From NCBI GenBank assembly GCA_028583605.1, contig CM053325.1:37313435-37377434 (forward strand): a stretch of 64,000 bases of DNA, in the 5' to 3' direction. Of the stretch, positions 1 through 8,204 are shown one piece after another. A program made the translations under genes and the position numbers. Position 1 is the first letter of the stretch, and each line of letters begins with the position of its first letter. The notes beneath the pieces were generated by a model, which did no database searches, was not told where the DNA came from, and was given only the letters and a program-made list of their open reading frames with translations. The stretch comes from Dastarcus helophoroides (lineage: Eukaryota; Arthropoda; Insecta; Coleoptera; Bothrideridae).

Positions 1-229
1 TTATTTCATGTTCGTGCATTTAGAGATTTTTACACCACAAGTGAAACATGTCTACTTGATTTTAATAGCTACTCCAGAACTTTATTATTGCATTGGAATA
101 TAGTAGGTTTTTGGAAAAATTTTACCTCATATTTTTAAGAAACTACAACGTAAGCAAGTTGGTACAATGCTCCGGTAACCTAACTTGAAATGGTGGGTTC
201 CACTCTCGCTCGAGGCATAGCGTTTTTAG

Positions 230-640
230 GGAACATTGCACACTGGAATCTAAAATTCGATTTAACATCAAGAAAAATCATAGGCGGTTAATGTGCAGTG
301 TAATTGACTAGTGACTGACCGAAACTACATTTTCTGCCTATACCGAAACCGACTTACGACTTAAGTTCCATAATTGAAATGGAAATGGTAATTTCCGCGA
401 ACTGGAATAGAACTCTGAAACCTATCACGAATCCAGAATTCGCTCATTGATAAGCGGTTAATGGTAGTGTTATAGACTAATGGACGACCAAAAATACATT
501 TTTTGGTGAAACTAAAACCAAATTTCCACTTATGTTCTATGCTGGAAATAAAAATTTTGATCTGCGCGAACAGGAATCGAATCTGAAACCTTTCTACTGG
601 CAGACAAACTCTCTCACCATTGAGGTACCCCACATCATCC
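230..640 (-). repeat. Degenerate tandem repeat with tRNA-like heads (SINE-like)
   Basis: Three diverged units of about 165-170 bp lie head to tail. The segment beginning GCGGTTAATG at 283 recurs near 452, and GGAAATGG..CTGAAACC at 380-422 recurs at 544-591. The best-preserved head, near 555-630 read on the minus strand, resembles a tRNA-Gly(GCC). It has TCAATGGTGAGAG as an A-box/D-arm, CTGCCAG in the anticodon position and GATTCGATTCC as a B-box, close to the consensus GGTTCGANTCC. The other heads are more decayed. A tRNA-headed SINE that was tandemly duplicated is the simplest reading. No poly(A) or clear tail was identified. A chance tRNA resemblance remains possible for the outer units. 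Confidence 0.5.
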
Positions 641-1233
641 CTTCAACTCAACTTATTTTTTTCGTGTACCGTAAAATCAATACCTCTTAGAGTTCTGATT
701 TAGGAAGAAACTGAAACCGAGACTTATTTAAACCTGTTTTATTATTGTACGATGTCCCATCAAATCTAATGTGTATTAGTACCTGCAAGTTGGACTAGTG
801 GCAGAAATTAAAGGACATAAAAAAAACAAATTTTCAGGTAATTGTTAAAAGGCTGTAACCTGAAGTAAAATGGTCGTAGAGAACAAAAAATAAATTGAAG
901 TTACAAGTCTCTAATTTTCAGATCTTCAGTTGAATATTTTTTTAGCGTGAATAGTTTTTGACCAATCATTAGAAATACATAGAAGGAATTTTTTGGGTGC
1001 CTTTAAAAAGGTCCATAGACTTCAATATTTTTTTCCAGTAATTTTATTATAAATGCCTTTAGATAATTTAGTCCCCTTTAATTTGACCAGTTTTTGCGCC
1101 CTGTGCAATTATCTTTTGTTGAGTTATCGTCGTAAAAAAAAAAAAGTCTTCTTTGACTTCGCAATAAATAACTCTGAAAATAATGACTGTGCAAAAAATT
1201 ATGAAACTAATATAATATTCTGTAGAAGTCTTA
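640..1233. other. AT-rich non-coding DNA, nothing recognised
   Basis: No coding homology or terminal repeats were found here. Short open frames on both strands around 1053-1328 overlap each other and have AT-driven compositions, so they are treated as chance. Confidence 0.5.
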
Positions 1234-1241
1234 GTTTTTGG

Positions 1242-2669
1242 CAAGGTTAGGATTTTATGCAAATACATATAATTTGCATATTTTATCAACTTAATGCATA
1301 TAATTGAATGAAGTGCACATGCTGTCATATTTTTGTGAAATTTTAAGATATTTATATTTCATCCCAAAAGTTTTTCCCCCAAAACTACCTGTATTTGCTA
1401 GTAACTATTTTGGGTAGTGTTCTTAATGACCCGTAATTATTAAGCTGTTTTGGACATTCCCCAGCCTTTAGATCGTTTTATTACCTCCTTAAAGTTTGAA
1501 TTAATACCTAGATAATAAACTCCAAGACAAAGAAATGTTTGCGAGAGCGCTTAGTTCTTGGAAATTGTCAGTATTTTTCCTCAAATGTTGAAAGCAGGGC
1601 CATTTGCCTCAGTTTGCTTTAATTCTTTGACTCTATCGGTTGCATGCGCAAATGTGACTTAAGTATTGTTTGAGTAACAACGCTCATGAAAGATACCTAA
1701 AGACAGTGGTTTTCCCCAACTGCGGATAAAAAAATTTCCCGAACATTGGATTAGGAAAAAATATTTTGCAAAGTTTGCAGCAAAATGGTAAGTAGTAACC
1801 CTTTATTTTATTATGAAACCTATTGCTTGATATATTTTTTTTATTTTCTCTAAGATTCCGACAGAAAAGGAAGTTTAGATTAGGCGACACATTAAAACTT
1901 CTTTGCATCAAAACAAACTACAGAATTCAAAAGTTAACAAAAAACTGCAAATGTCACTGCTTCAGACAACTGCTTCATATTCTAGAAGTAATAAAGAGGA
2001 CAAATTTAATGTGGATTTATGTAATGCACTAATTTCTGCCAATATACCTTTGGCTAAGTTGACCAATGTCAGTTTCAGACATTTTTTGGCAAAATACCCC
2101 AATAAGCGGAAAGTACTTTACGAAAAAATTATGATAATAAAATTTACAAAAAAAACAAGGCGAGACATCCGTGAAATAATAGTGGACAACTATATTTATT
2201 TTTCAGTGGATGAATCTACGGACAGTTATGGACGATGTATCACAAATTTAATTATTGGAATTTTAAATGCAGACAAATTTGGCGCAGGTTATTTAATAAG
2301 TGCAAAAGAACTTGTCAAAACCAATAATGCAACAAAATATAGGTTTGTAAACGAGGGACTTAAAAATTTTTTTCTTCCAGCTTTTTATCGATTTGAATAA
2401 GTAGTATTGAAGCTAACAGATACTGCCCCTTATATGATGAAAGCAGGTCAAAATCTTAAAATTTTTTACTTCAATTTAAGTTAATGAAGTCCTTACGCAA
2501 CTGTTTGCAATACAGATTATTCAAATTAAAAAGATGTTTTCTATATTACATACATGTCATGCATATAATTGTGCATATGTTTGTAAATTATCTGCATATA
2601 ATGGGGATTTCAGGTGCATATATATGGGCATATTTTGATCATTTCTTGTACATATGAATCCGAGCCTTG
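1242..2669 (+). mobile_element. Decayed hAT transposon with TIRs and 8-bp target duplication
   Basis: The left end starts CAAGGTTAGGATT at 1242. The right end, read on the minus strand from 2669, starts CAAGGCTCGGATT, so the terminal inverted repeats match at 11 of 13 positions. They are flanked by GTTTTTGG (1234-1241) and GTTATTGG (2670-2677), which agree at 7 of 8 bases, the target-duplication length expected of hAT elements. Subterminal copies of GCATATAATT occur near 1294 and 2561. The element encloses a broken transposase. At about 1.4 kb it is shorter than an autonomous hAT element, and the catalytic and dimerisation C-terminal part appears to be deleted. Confidence 0.8.
1758..2484 (+). 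pseudogene. hAT transposase fragment (CGGBP1-like), broken
   Basis: A zinc-finger N-terminus FCKVC lies at 1764-1778, followed by a plausible 67-bp intron (donor GTAAGT at 1788, acceptor AG at 1853-1854). The downstream frame carries H-x5-H (codons at 1888 and 1906), completing a C2H2/BED-like finger. The long frame 1903-2400 then gives DLCNALISANIPLAKL, FRHFLAKYP and SVDESTDSYGR, motifs seen in the CGGBP1-like hAT family. Reading continues in the same frame past a TAA at 2398 into LTDTAPYMMKAGQNLK and ends at 2484. Premature stops (TAG at 1876, TAA at 2398) mark it as a pseudogene. In an active element this protein would bind the terminal repeats and excise the transposon. The family assignment rests on remembered motif similarity. 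Confidence 0.72.
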
Positions 2670-2677
2670 GTTATTGG

Positions 2678-3600
2678 TTTTCAGAAAGTAGTACGAGAAG
2701 CTTGAAAATGGGGTAAATAATTGGTAATTTCATAAAATAATGTAATATTAGATAGATGATTATAGTAATAGACACTTATGAACAAAATTCTCTGTTGTGA
2801 AAACCCACCTTTAAGACTTAATGATCCTTAGAAATACAATTTTCAAAAATTAATTCTTCCAATTAGTATTTGTGTTAAAAGGTTTCATTGTGCAAAATAT
2901 TTCTAGTACTAGCAGTTTGAACTGTATTGATATTTAAATCAATAAGTCGTTTTCAACAATTAAACATATAAATAGACTAATTCGTCAGTTTATGATCCAA
3001 AAAACGTTAGAACACCCAGGTATATCGCAGTAGACGAAAAATTAATTATTTTCGCTCTTATTTGTGCCACATTACCTAGTAAATGAGGAGTACAGTTATA
3101 AAACTGCAATTTGGCTTAGAAGCAATTTAATGATAGGCATCAGCGCTACACTTCGGATGAAATATAATGCACAATTTTGGACGCAATTCATCTTCAGCGT
3201 ATTGAGAACATATTCTGTTACAGTTTCATAATAATGCAAGAAATTATTTTCGAACGGACTAATCTATGTCAAGCAGAGTCGACTAAAGAGATATATGGAA
3301 GATTTATTGCTATGTTTGGTGAAAGGAACTACATACGATGAGGCATTTTATAATTGTAATTGTACAAATTGTTTCAACACCGTGCTGCAGTTAAACTGAA
3401 TTATTATATCTAGATTTATGTAATGGCAACAATCCGAATAAACATTTTAATGAAGATGCTTTCAAATGTAATGAAACTACGGAGATATTTCATTCTGAGT
3501 TAGCCTTCGCTTGCTTTATACAAAGTAATGGAAATTATACTAAGAAAATACATAAATATTCATGATGCGTTAAAACATAATAATGTTTTCAAGAAGCATT
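2678..3600. other. AT-rich non-coding DNA, nothing recognised
   Basis: Both strands lack a supportable reading frame, a terminal repeat or RNA-like structure. It separates the hAT element from the first low-complexity block. Confidence 0.5.
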
Positions 3601-4837
3601 TGAAAGTAATAAAGAATTAAAAAAATGATTCAATTTTCAAATTTTAAGAACAAATTCAAAATTCTGAAAATTTAAATATCGAAGAATAACTGTAAATGAA
3701 GAAGAAAAAGAGAAGATCCAGTTAAACAAACTGCCAATGTCAAGAAAAGACCAAATTTTGGGAAAGAATACGATAATTCGAGAACGGAGTTTATATTTCC
3801 AAATTAAAGTCGGGAAGAAAAAAAAGTTGACTACATAGAATGTAACAATTTCGAAATGAAAAACGTACAAGAAACGTTAAAAAGCAAAAAATCTCATCAC
3901 GATTTTGACTAAGGCAAGATTTCGAAAAAAATTCAAATTTTGAAATATGAAAACCTTTTTTAGTGAAAATTTGTCTTCCTTTCGTGATTAAATTTAAAAT
4001 TTTTCTTAATCTGAATTTGCAAGAAAAAGTCGAATAAAAGTTGTTTACGTCATAGGTGTAGATATATCGAAAAATAAGACGAAGGAAGACAAAAAAAAGT
4101 GGATGTTTTGACTAGAATAGGATTTCGAAACAAACTCAAATTTTGGGAGTAAAGGGGGGTATATACAAAAATTTTTCAAGACTTGTAGATCTTTCGTGGA
4201 TAAAGCCTAAGTTTTGAATAAATGTGAAATAAAAAAGTTCAATTTTTTTAAGAAGAATTTTGAATAAAATATCCAGTTGAAAAAAAGGGCCAAAAATTTT
4301 ATGAAATAATTGAAATATTAAGGAACAAGACAAAAAATAACGATAGATAAATGTCACCAAATAGTCCAGTTTCGAAAAAAGTCGAAATTTGAACAAAAAT
4401 TTGAAATATCAAGAAACTGACCAATTGCGGGAAAAATAAAAATTTTGAGAAAATATACGAGGTCGAAAGAAAAGCCAAGGATATTTTAAAAGCCAAAACT
4501 TTGAAAAAAGTTAAAATTAAAAACTGAGATTTTCAAACCAAAAATTTTATAAATGTCAAAATTTGCTAAAAAATTAAATTAAATTTTAACATTTTAAGGC
4601 TAAAATTTAAAAAAAACCTACAATGTTAGAAGGTAGAAATTTCCAAGGTGCAATTTTTGAAAAAATTTTTAAATTTTCAAGTTCGAGATTTTGGAAAAAA
4701 GTTAAAAATTTTTCATAAGCCAAAGATTTAGATGAAAATCAAAACCTTTAAAATTTTATAATTAAAAAGTCCACACTTTGAAAAAAAATTTTGGAAATAT
4801 CGCAATTTACAGAAAAAGAATATTTCAAGTAAAACTT

Positions 4838-5150
4838 TAATCCAGGATATACTTCTTCCGAGATTGGACCAGTGTCAAAGAACTGCTTAAAGTGTTCGAC
4901 GTTTCGCCCACAATCGTAGGGGGCTTCTTCAGGAACAAAGAAAAGAAACAATAAATAAAAATGGAAATATAAGGAAACATGCAAAAATGAAAGAATGAAA
5001 AAGCCAATTTCACAACATCAGAGCACGGTAACTCAATATGTCCACCATACCAGAGGGGAAAATCTTCTAAATTGAAAATTGGTACAAAGGATAAGAAAGT
5101 TTTGACAGAAGAGCACTGTAACTCAGTATGTCCATCATACCAGAAGCGAA
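4838..5150 (-). repeat. Penelope-type terminal repeat, copy 1 (inverted relative to 12.8 kb copy)
   Basis: About 310 bp matches the inverted complement of 12790-13092 through several diagnostic stretches: the end AAGTATATCCTG, the CTGAAGA..GAAACGTC motif, and a duplicated segment GTAACTCA.TATGTCCA.CATACC. That segment occurs twice in each copy, about 85 bp apart. The CTGAAGA..GAAACG motif also occurs beside the GIY-YIG coding fragment at 61.3 kb, so a Penelope-like origin is inferred rather than shown. Confidence 0.55.
4891..4932 (-). ncRNA. Hammerhead-like motif (CTGAAGA..GAAACGTC), copy 1
   Basis: Read on the minus strand: TGTTC, then CTGAAGA, a GCCC/GGGC hairpin, GAAACGTC and GAACA. TGTTC pairs with GAACA as stem I, GCCC with GGGC as stem II, and ACGT is a palindromic stem III. 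CTGANGA and GAAA are the two conserved strands of a hammerhead core. One extra A sits between CTGAAGA and stem II, which departs from the canonical fold, so self-cleavage is uncertain. Hammerhead motifs are known in Penelope-like elements. Confidence 0.42.
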
Positions 5151-5559
5151 ACTCTTTTTAGAGAAAAACATCCATTTTGAAAAAATGTTTGCTCTTTTTA
5201 AAACAGTCAAAGTTAAAAAAAGCTCAAAGTGTCGAAAGATTCGAAATTTTTGAGTCAAAATTTAAAAAGATTGAAATTTTTAAAATAAGTCAAAATGTTT
5301 AAAAAAGTGGAAATTTCTAGGCAGATGAAATATTGAAAAATCTCGAATTTTTTTAAAAAAAAATTTTTGTAAACTAAGTCAAGCTGCAAAAAAAATGAAA
5401 TTTTCAAGAAATTGATTTTTTCAAAATGGTAAAATGTGCAATACTTGAAAATTCAAAGAAGAACTAATAATTAACAAAAAGATCAAGTATTTCCAGAAGA
5501 GTCAAAAAAACTTGGAAAACATGTTTAAATTTATAATAATTAAATTAAAAATAAATTCT

Positions 5560-5930
5560 AATTTAACACCTTTTTGTAAACGAACGAAAAATTATTAAAT
5601 AAATAATTTCTTTTAGATCCATACAGATTTATAAAGGCCATACAGATTTTTAATCGCATACAAATGGTCCTGAAAATTTGCCTATATGAATTTTTAATAT
5701 CTAAGAAAATACTAGTAAAAAAACATAGAGTGCTAGTAAAATTATAAGGCGAACTATTTATGCATTAATTATTATTTATTGTACGTTTCTTGTCTAAAAT
5801 TTCACAAATACTTTCATAGCTACTTATAATGATAAATTGTAAGTACTATCAGCTAAAACATTTAGGGCTACGTGAATTCCAAGATAGATTTATGTAAACT
5901 TTCGGTCCCATACATATTAATAATTTCCCA
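5560..5930. other. AT-rich spacer, nothing recognised
   Basis: The sequence between the low-complexity block and the paired hammerheads shows no coding frame and no clear repeat. Confidence 0.5.
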
Positions 5931-5937
5931 ACTCGGG

Positions 5938-5994
5938 TTAGATATACCAAACTAACGAGATATAACAAGATCGAAACCGGTCTTTGGTTTCCAA
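5938..5994 (+). ncRNA. Type I hammerhead ribozyme motif, copy 1 (core G5 to A)
   Basis: Stem I is ACCAAA (5946-5951) with TTTGGT (5983-5988), extended outwards by TTAGA/TCCAA (5938-5942/5990-5994, one mismatch) across an internal loop TAT/T. The core strand is CTAACGA at 5952-5958, where CTGANGA is required, so G5 is replaced by A at 5954. Stem II is GATA/GATC (5959-5962/5969-5972; closing pair lost) with loop TAACAA. GAAA is at 5973-5976, and the palindromic stem III ACCGGT at 5976-5981 leaves no loop, as in hammerheads that act as dimers. C17 is 5982. Confidence 0.7.
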
Positions 5995-6063
5995 ACTTCG
6001 AATTCTAATAAATGTTCAAACCTATTGGTCTGTGCATAAGAATCCTTGTCTTCTGGGAACTTT

Positions 6064-6088
6064 CCTAGAGAGCAACCGCTTCGCTAGG
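6064..6088 (+). ncRNA. Hairpin 1 of the candidate circular-RNA monomer
   Basis: CCTAG at 6064-6068 pairs with CTAGG at 6084-6088. AGC and GCT inside the loop can form a second short helix. Confidence 0.5.
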
Positions 6089-6107
6089 TGGCAGTGCTTC
6101 AACTGTT

Positions 6108-6122
6108 GGTAGTTCAGCTACC
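6108..6122 (+). ncRNA. Hairpin 2 of the candidate circular-RNA monomer
   Basis: GGTAG at 6108-6112 pairs perfectly with CTACC at 6118-6122 around the loop TTCAG. Confidence 0.5.
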
Positions 6123-6140
6123 TATGATTCACTATACACG

Positions 6141-6171
6141 CCTGGAGGGCTGCATGAATTTGCAGTCTAGG
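6141..6171 (+). ncRNA. Hairpin 3 of the candidate circular-RNA monomer
   Basis: CCTGGA (6141-6146) pairs with TCTAGG (6166-6171) with one G-U pair. After a GGG bulge, CTGCA (6150-6154) pairs with TGCAG (6161-6165) around the loop TGAATT. This is the longest helix in the unit, 11 pairs. Confidence 0.55.
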
Positions 6172-6202
6172 TTGTATTCTACTTGCATACGACATTGTTG
6201 GC

Positions 6203-6228
6203 GATGGCCATAGTTTTCTCTATGGATC
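6203..6228 (+). ncRNA. Hairpin 4 of the candidate circular-RNA monomer
   Basis: CCATAG (6208-6213) pairs perfectly with CTATGG (6220-6225) around TTTTCT. GAT/ATC (6203-6205/6226-6228) extends the helix beyond a GG bulge. Confidence 0.55.
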
Positions 6229-6313
6229 AATAGGTGGCGGTAGTCTGAGTCACATGCTTGACGTTCGTTCATTCTTTAGTACTTACTTGTCGGAACATTT
6301 GTTAGCATTCGAG

Positions 6314-6370
6314 TTGGATATACCAAACTGACAAGATCTAACGAGATCGAAACCGGTCTTTGGTTTCCAA
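6314..6370 (+). ncRNA. Type I hammerhead ribozyme motif, copy 2 (core G8 to A)
   Basis: Stem I is ACCAAA (6322-6327) with TTTGGT (6359-6364), extended by a perfect TTGGA/TCCAA helix (6314-6318/6366-6370) across an internal loop. The core strand is CTGACAA at 6328-6334, with G8 replaced by A at 6333. Stem II is a perfect GATC/GATC (6335-6338/6345-6348) with loop TAACGA. GAAA is at 6349-6352, the palindromic ACCGGT at 6352-6357, and C17 at 6358. Compared with copy 1, each copy retains the core base the other has lost. Confidence 0.72.
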
Positions 6371-6399
6371 ACTTTAAATCTATTAAATTTACCTTTTCT

Positions 6400-6590
6400 A
6401 TTAGATTTTTGGTAAACCTTTGTTTTTAAAATTAGTTTCGAGTTTAATCAAATGATTTTACAGAAAAAAGTCAAAAACTTTGTCTTCAATCTTCTTAAGT
6501 TTTCTTCAAATTGAACTTTAAACTTAGGTCTTAACTTGTTTGCGGTTTTCTTTAAATCGAATTCAGAAAAAGGTACATTTTTTGAATTTT
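6400..6590. other. AT-rich spacer between candidate retrozyme and LINE
   Basis: Short T- and A-rich sequence without recognisable features. It may include the 5' junction of the LINE, which was not resolved. Confidence 0.4.
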
Positions 6591-6795
6591 TTATTCCTCC
6601 GCCTGTGTTGGCTCTGGGTTGGAGTGAGTAGCTCCAGGGTCATCATTGCTGGTCCCAAGCCCGAATAAAGGAGAAGGGTTGGTCGTGGGGCTAACAACTT
6701 CACACCGTAAAAAAATTGTTAAAAACTCAAGCGGCGGGCTTCGGAAATTGAAAGGAATTAAACGACGACGATGTGGCGAGAAAAAGGACAATAAA

Positions 6796-7661
6796 TTTTG
6801 GAATCTGGAACATTCAAGGCATCGCGACTAAACAACTCAAAGTATGTACTTTAAATAATTGGACTGTTGCAACTTAGATATAGTCGTCCTTAACAGAAAA
6901 GAAAAAAAAGAAAGGCAAGGGAATAGAAGAAGGTCAAGATTGCATTCACATAAACAACGGGGCAGACATACAAAATATAATCAAAAAAAGTGTCGCTATG
7001 ATTATTCACAAAAAATTAAGGCGATGCCTTAAAAAGTGGAACTGCTATAACGAACAGTTAATCTGAGTTCACTTGCAATCCAAAGGTTATGACGTAGTTA
7101 TTATTGCTTGCTATGGACCTAGAAAACATGCTTCGGATGCAGAAAAATTGGAGGTTTTTGAAAAACTGAGGAAATTTCTAGATCAAATTGGTAATTGGAA
7201 GAAGCTTTATTTATTAGGGGATTTTAATGGAAGAGTGGACAAGCGGGAAAACGGAAGAGCGGTAGGAAGATTCGGAGGGAAGATCAAAAATAATAATGGA
7301 GAGCGACTGATAGAAATGTGTGAACAATATGACCTTAAAATATGGAACGGCTTTTTCGAACACGAAAATATACATAAATATAGCTGGGCCCAACCGACTT
7401 GAAAATTACAATTCTGTTATTGATTATATAATAGGAAAAACAGGAAACATTACTAAAGTTAACGACTGTAGGGTATATCGAGGAGCTGAATGCGGATCTT
7501 ACCATTTCCTTCCAAAAAACAAAGGTAAAATTTCCATTTTGGTAAACCAAAATCTAAGATTCAAGAATGTACAAATAATGACAAAGCACAAGACAAAAAG
7601 TTTCTTAGATACAAGTTACACCTCCTCCAAGATACATCGGTTTTATTATTGTACACACTAA
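6796..7661 (+). pseudogene. LINE endonuclease domain (EEP/APE-like), broken
   Basis: FGIWNIQGIATKQLK near 6798 is the N-terminal nuclease strand. The frame 7073-7402 gives DVVIIACYGP and then LYLLGDFNGRVDKREN, whose GDFN carries the catalytic Asp and Asn. After a frameshift near 7400, the frame around 7410-7540 gives VIDYIIGK, KVNDCRVYRGAECGS and YHF, where the usual SDH has become SYH. In a live element the domain nicks genomic DNA to prime reverse transcription. Loss of the SDH aspartate and the frameshifts make this copy inactive. Confidence 0.75.
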
Positions 7662-7666
7662 GACTA

Positions 7667-8195
7667 ACAAGGAAAGTACCCGAGGTGTACCCCTCCGATT
7701 TTTTTCATTTTATGATATGTTATAGTACATAACAAAATATTGGACACGTATTTTTTTTTAGACGCTAACTCGGCGATTTAAGTGGTGAAACCACCCTTTA
7801 AAGTTAACCCCAAAAAACAGTTTTTCTTTAATAACTCAAGAATTAATTGGAATTTTTTGATAAAACAAACGCTCTGTTATTTCTCATAAAAAAGCGCGCC
7901 GAATAACATATTGTTTATGCTAAAAAGTTGCAACCACCAATTTTTATGGGGGTGAGTTTCATTTATTTTCTTATATATCAACTTTGAACAACTGAATTTT
8001 ATCAAATTTAACAATTTTATTAAGAAAACTAAAAAATAAAATTGACCTGTCTCGGGGTTTGCAAAAAAAATCCTTGATACAGTGATATGGAAAGTAAAAC
8101 ACAACATATGTTTTCAATTTTATTTCTATAATGATTATTTTGACATATATTTTGCATTAACAGTGAAATAACGTAACACCCCTATTTTTATGACC
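7667..8195 (+). repeat. Repeat unit inserted in the LINE (related to the 36.6-39.9 kb foldback arms)
   Basis: From ACAAGGAAAGTACCCGAGG at 7667 to CTATTTTTATGACC at 8195, the sequence is a close relative of unit 1 of the left foldback arm (36573-37130) and of its inverted partner (39290-39855). It shares AACGTAACACCCC with the right arm. It is a single arm unit with no inverted partner here. The flanking LINE resumes about 70 codons later than expected, so insertion was accompanied or followed by a deletion. Confidence 0.75.
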
Positions 8196-8204
8196 GGTCC
8201 GATC

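Larger units (their letters stand above)
3600..5560. repeat. Degenerate 'AAATTTTGAAAAAAGTC' low-complexity block 1
   Basis: Short variants of GTCAAAATTTTGAAAAA recur every 18-40 bases with many substitutions and indels. Purine tracts (GAAAAAAG) lie on the plus strand and alternate with AAATTTT. Open frames in it are compositional artefacts rich in F, K, L and I. The block is interrupted at 4838-5150 by a Penelope-type terminal repeat. Confidence 0.6.
5931..6400 (+). mobile_element. Candidate retrozyme: 376-nt monomer bounded by two hammerhead motifs
   Basis: A stretch of about 65 bp starting at 5931 recurs in the same orientation from 6307, offset exactly 376 bp without indels. Each copy contains a hammerhead-type ribozyme. 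Between the predicted cleavage sites (after 5982 and after 6358) lies a 376-nt unit with several strong hairpins and no open frame. This is the layout of small non-coding retroelements (retrozymes), which pass through a ribozyme-processed circular RNA and are mobilised by other retroelements. Weak homology continues about 25 bp downstream of each ribozyme. Each copy now carries a core mutation, so this is an old genomic copy. Confidence 0.68.

Noticed and set aside
4136..4496. Overlapping hydrophobic frames resembling membrane proteins
   Set aside because: They lie in the TTTTTCAAAATTT low-complexity block. The F/L/I-rich content is a direct result of the repeat.
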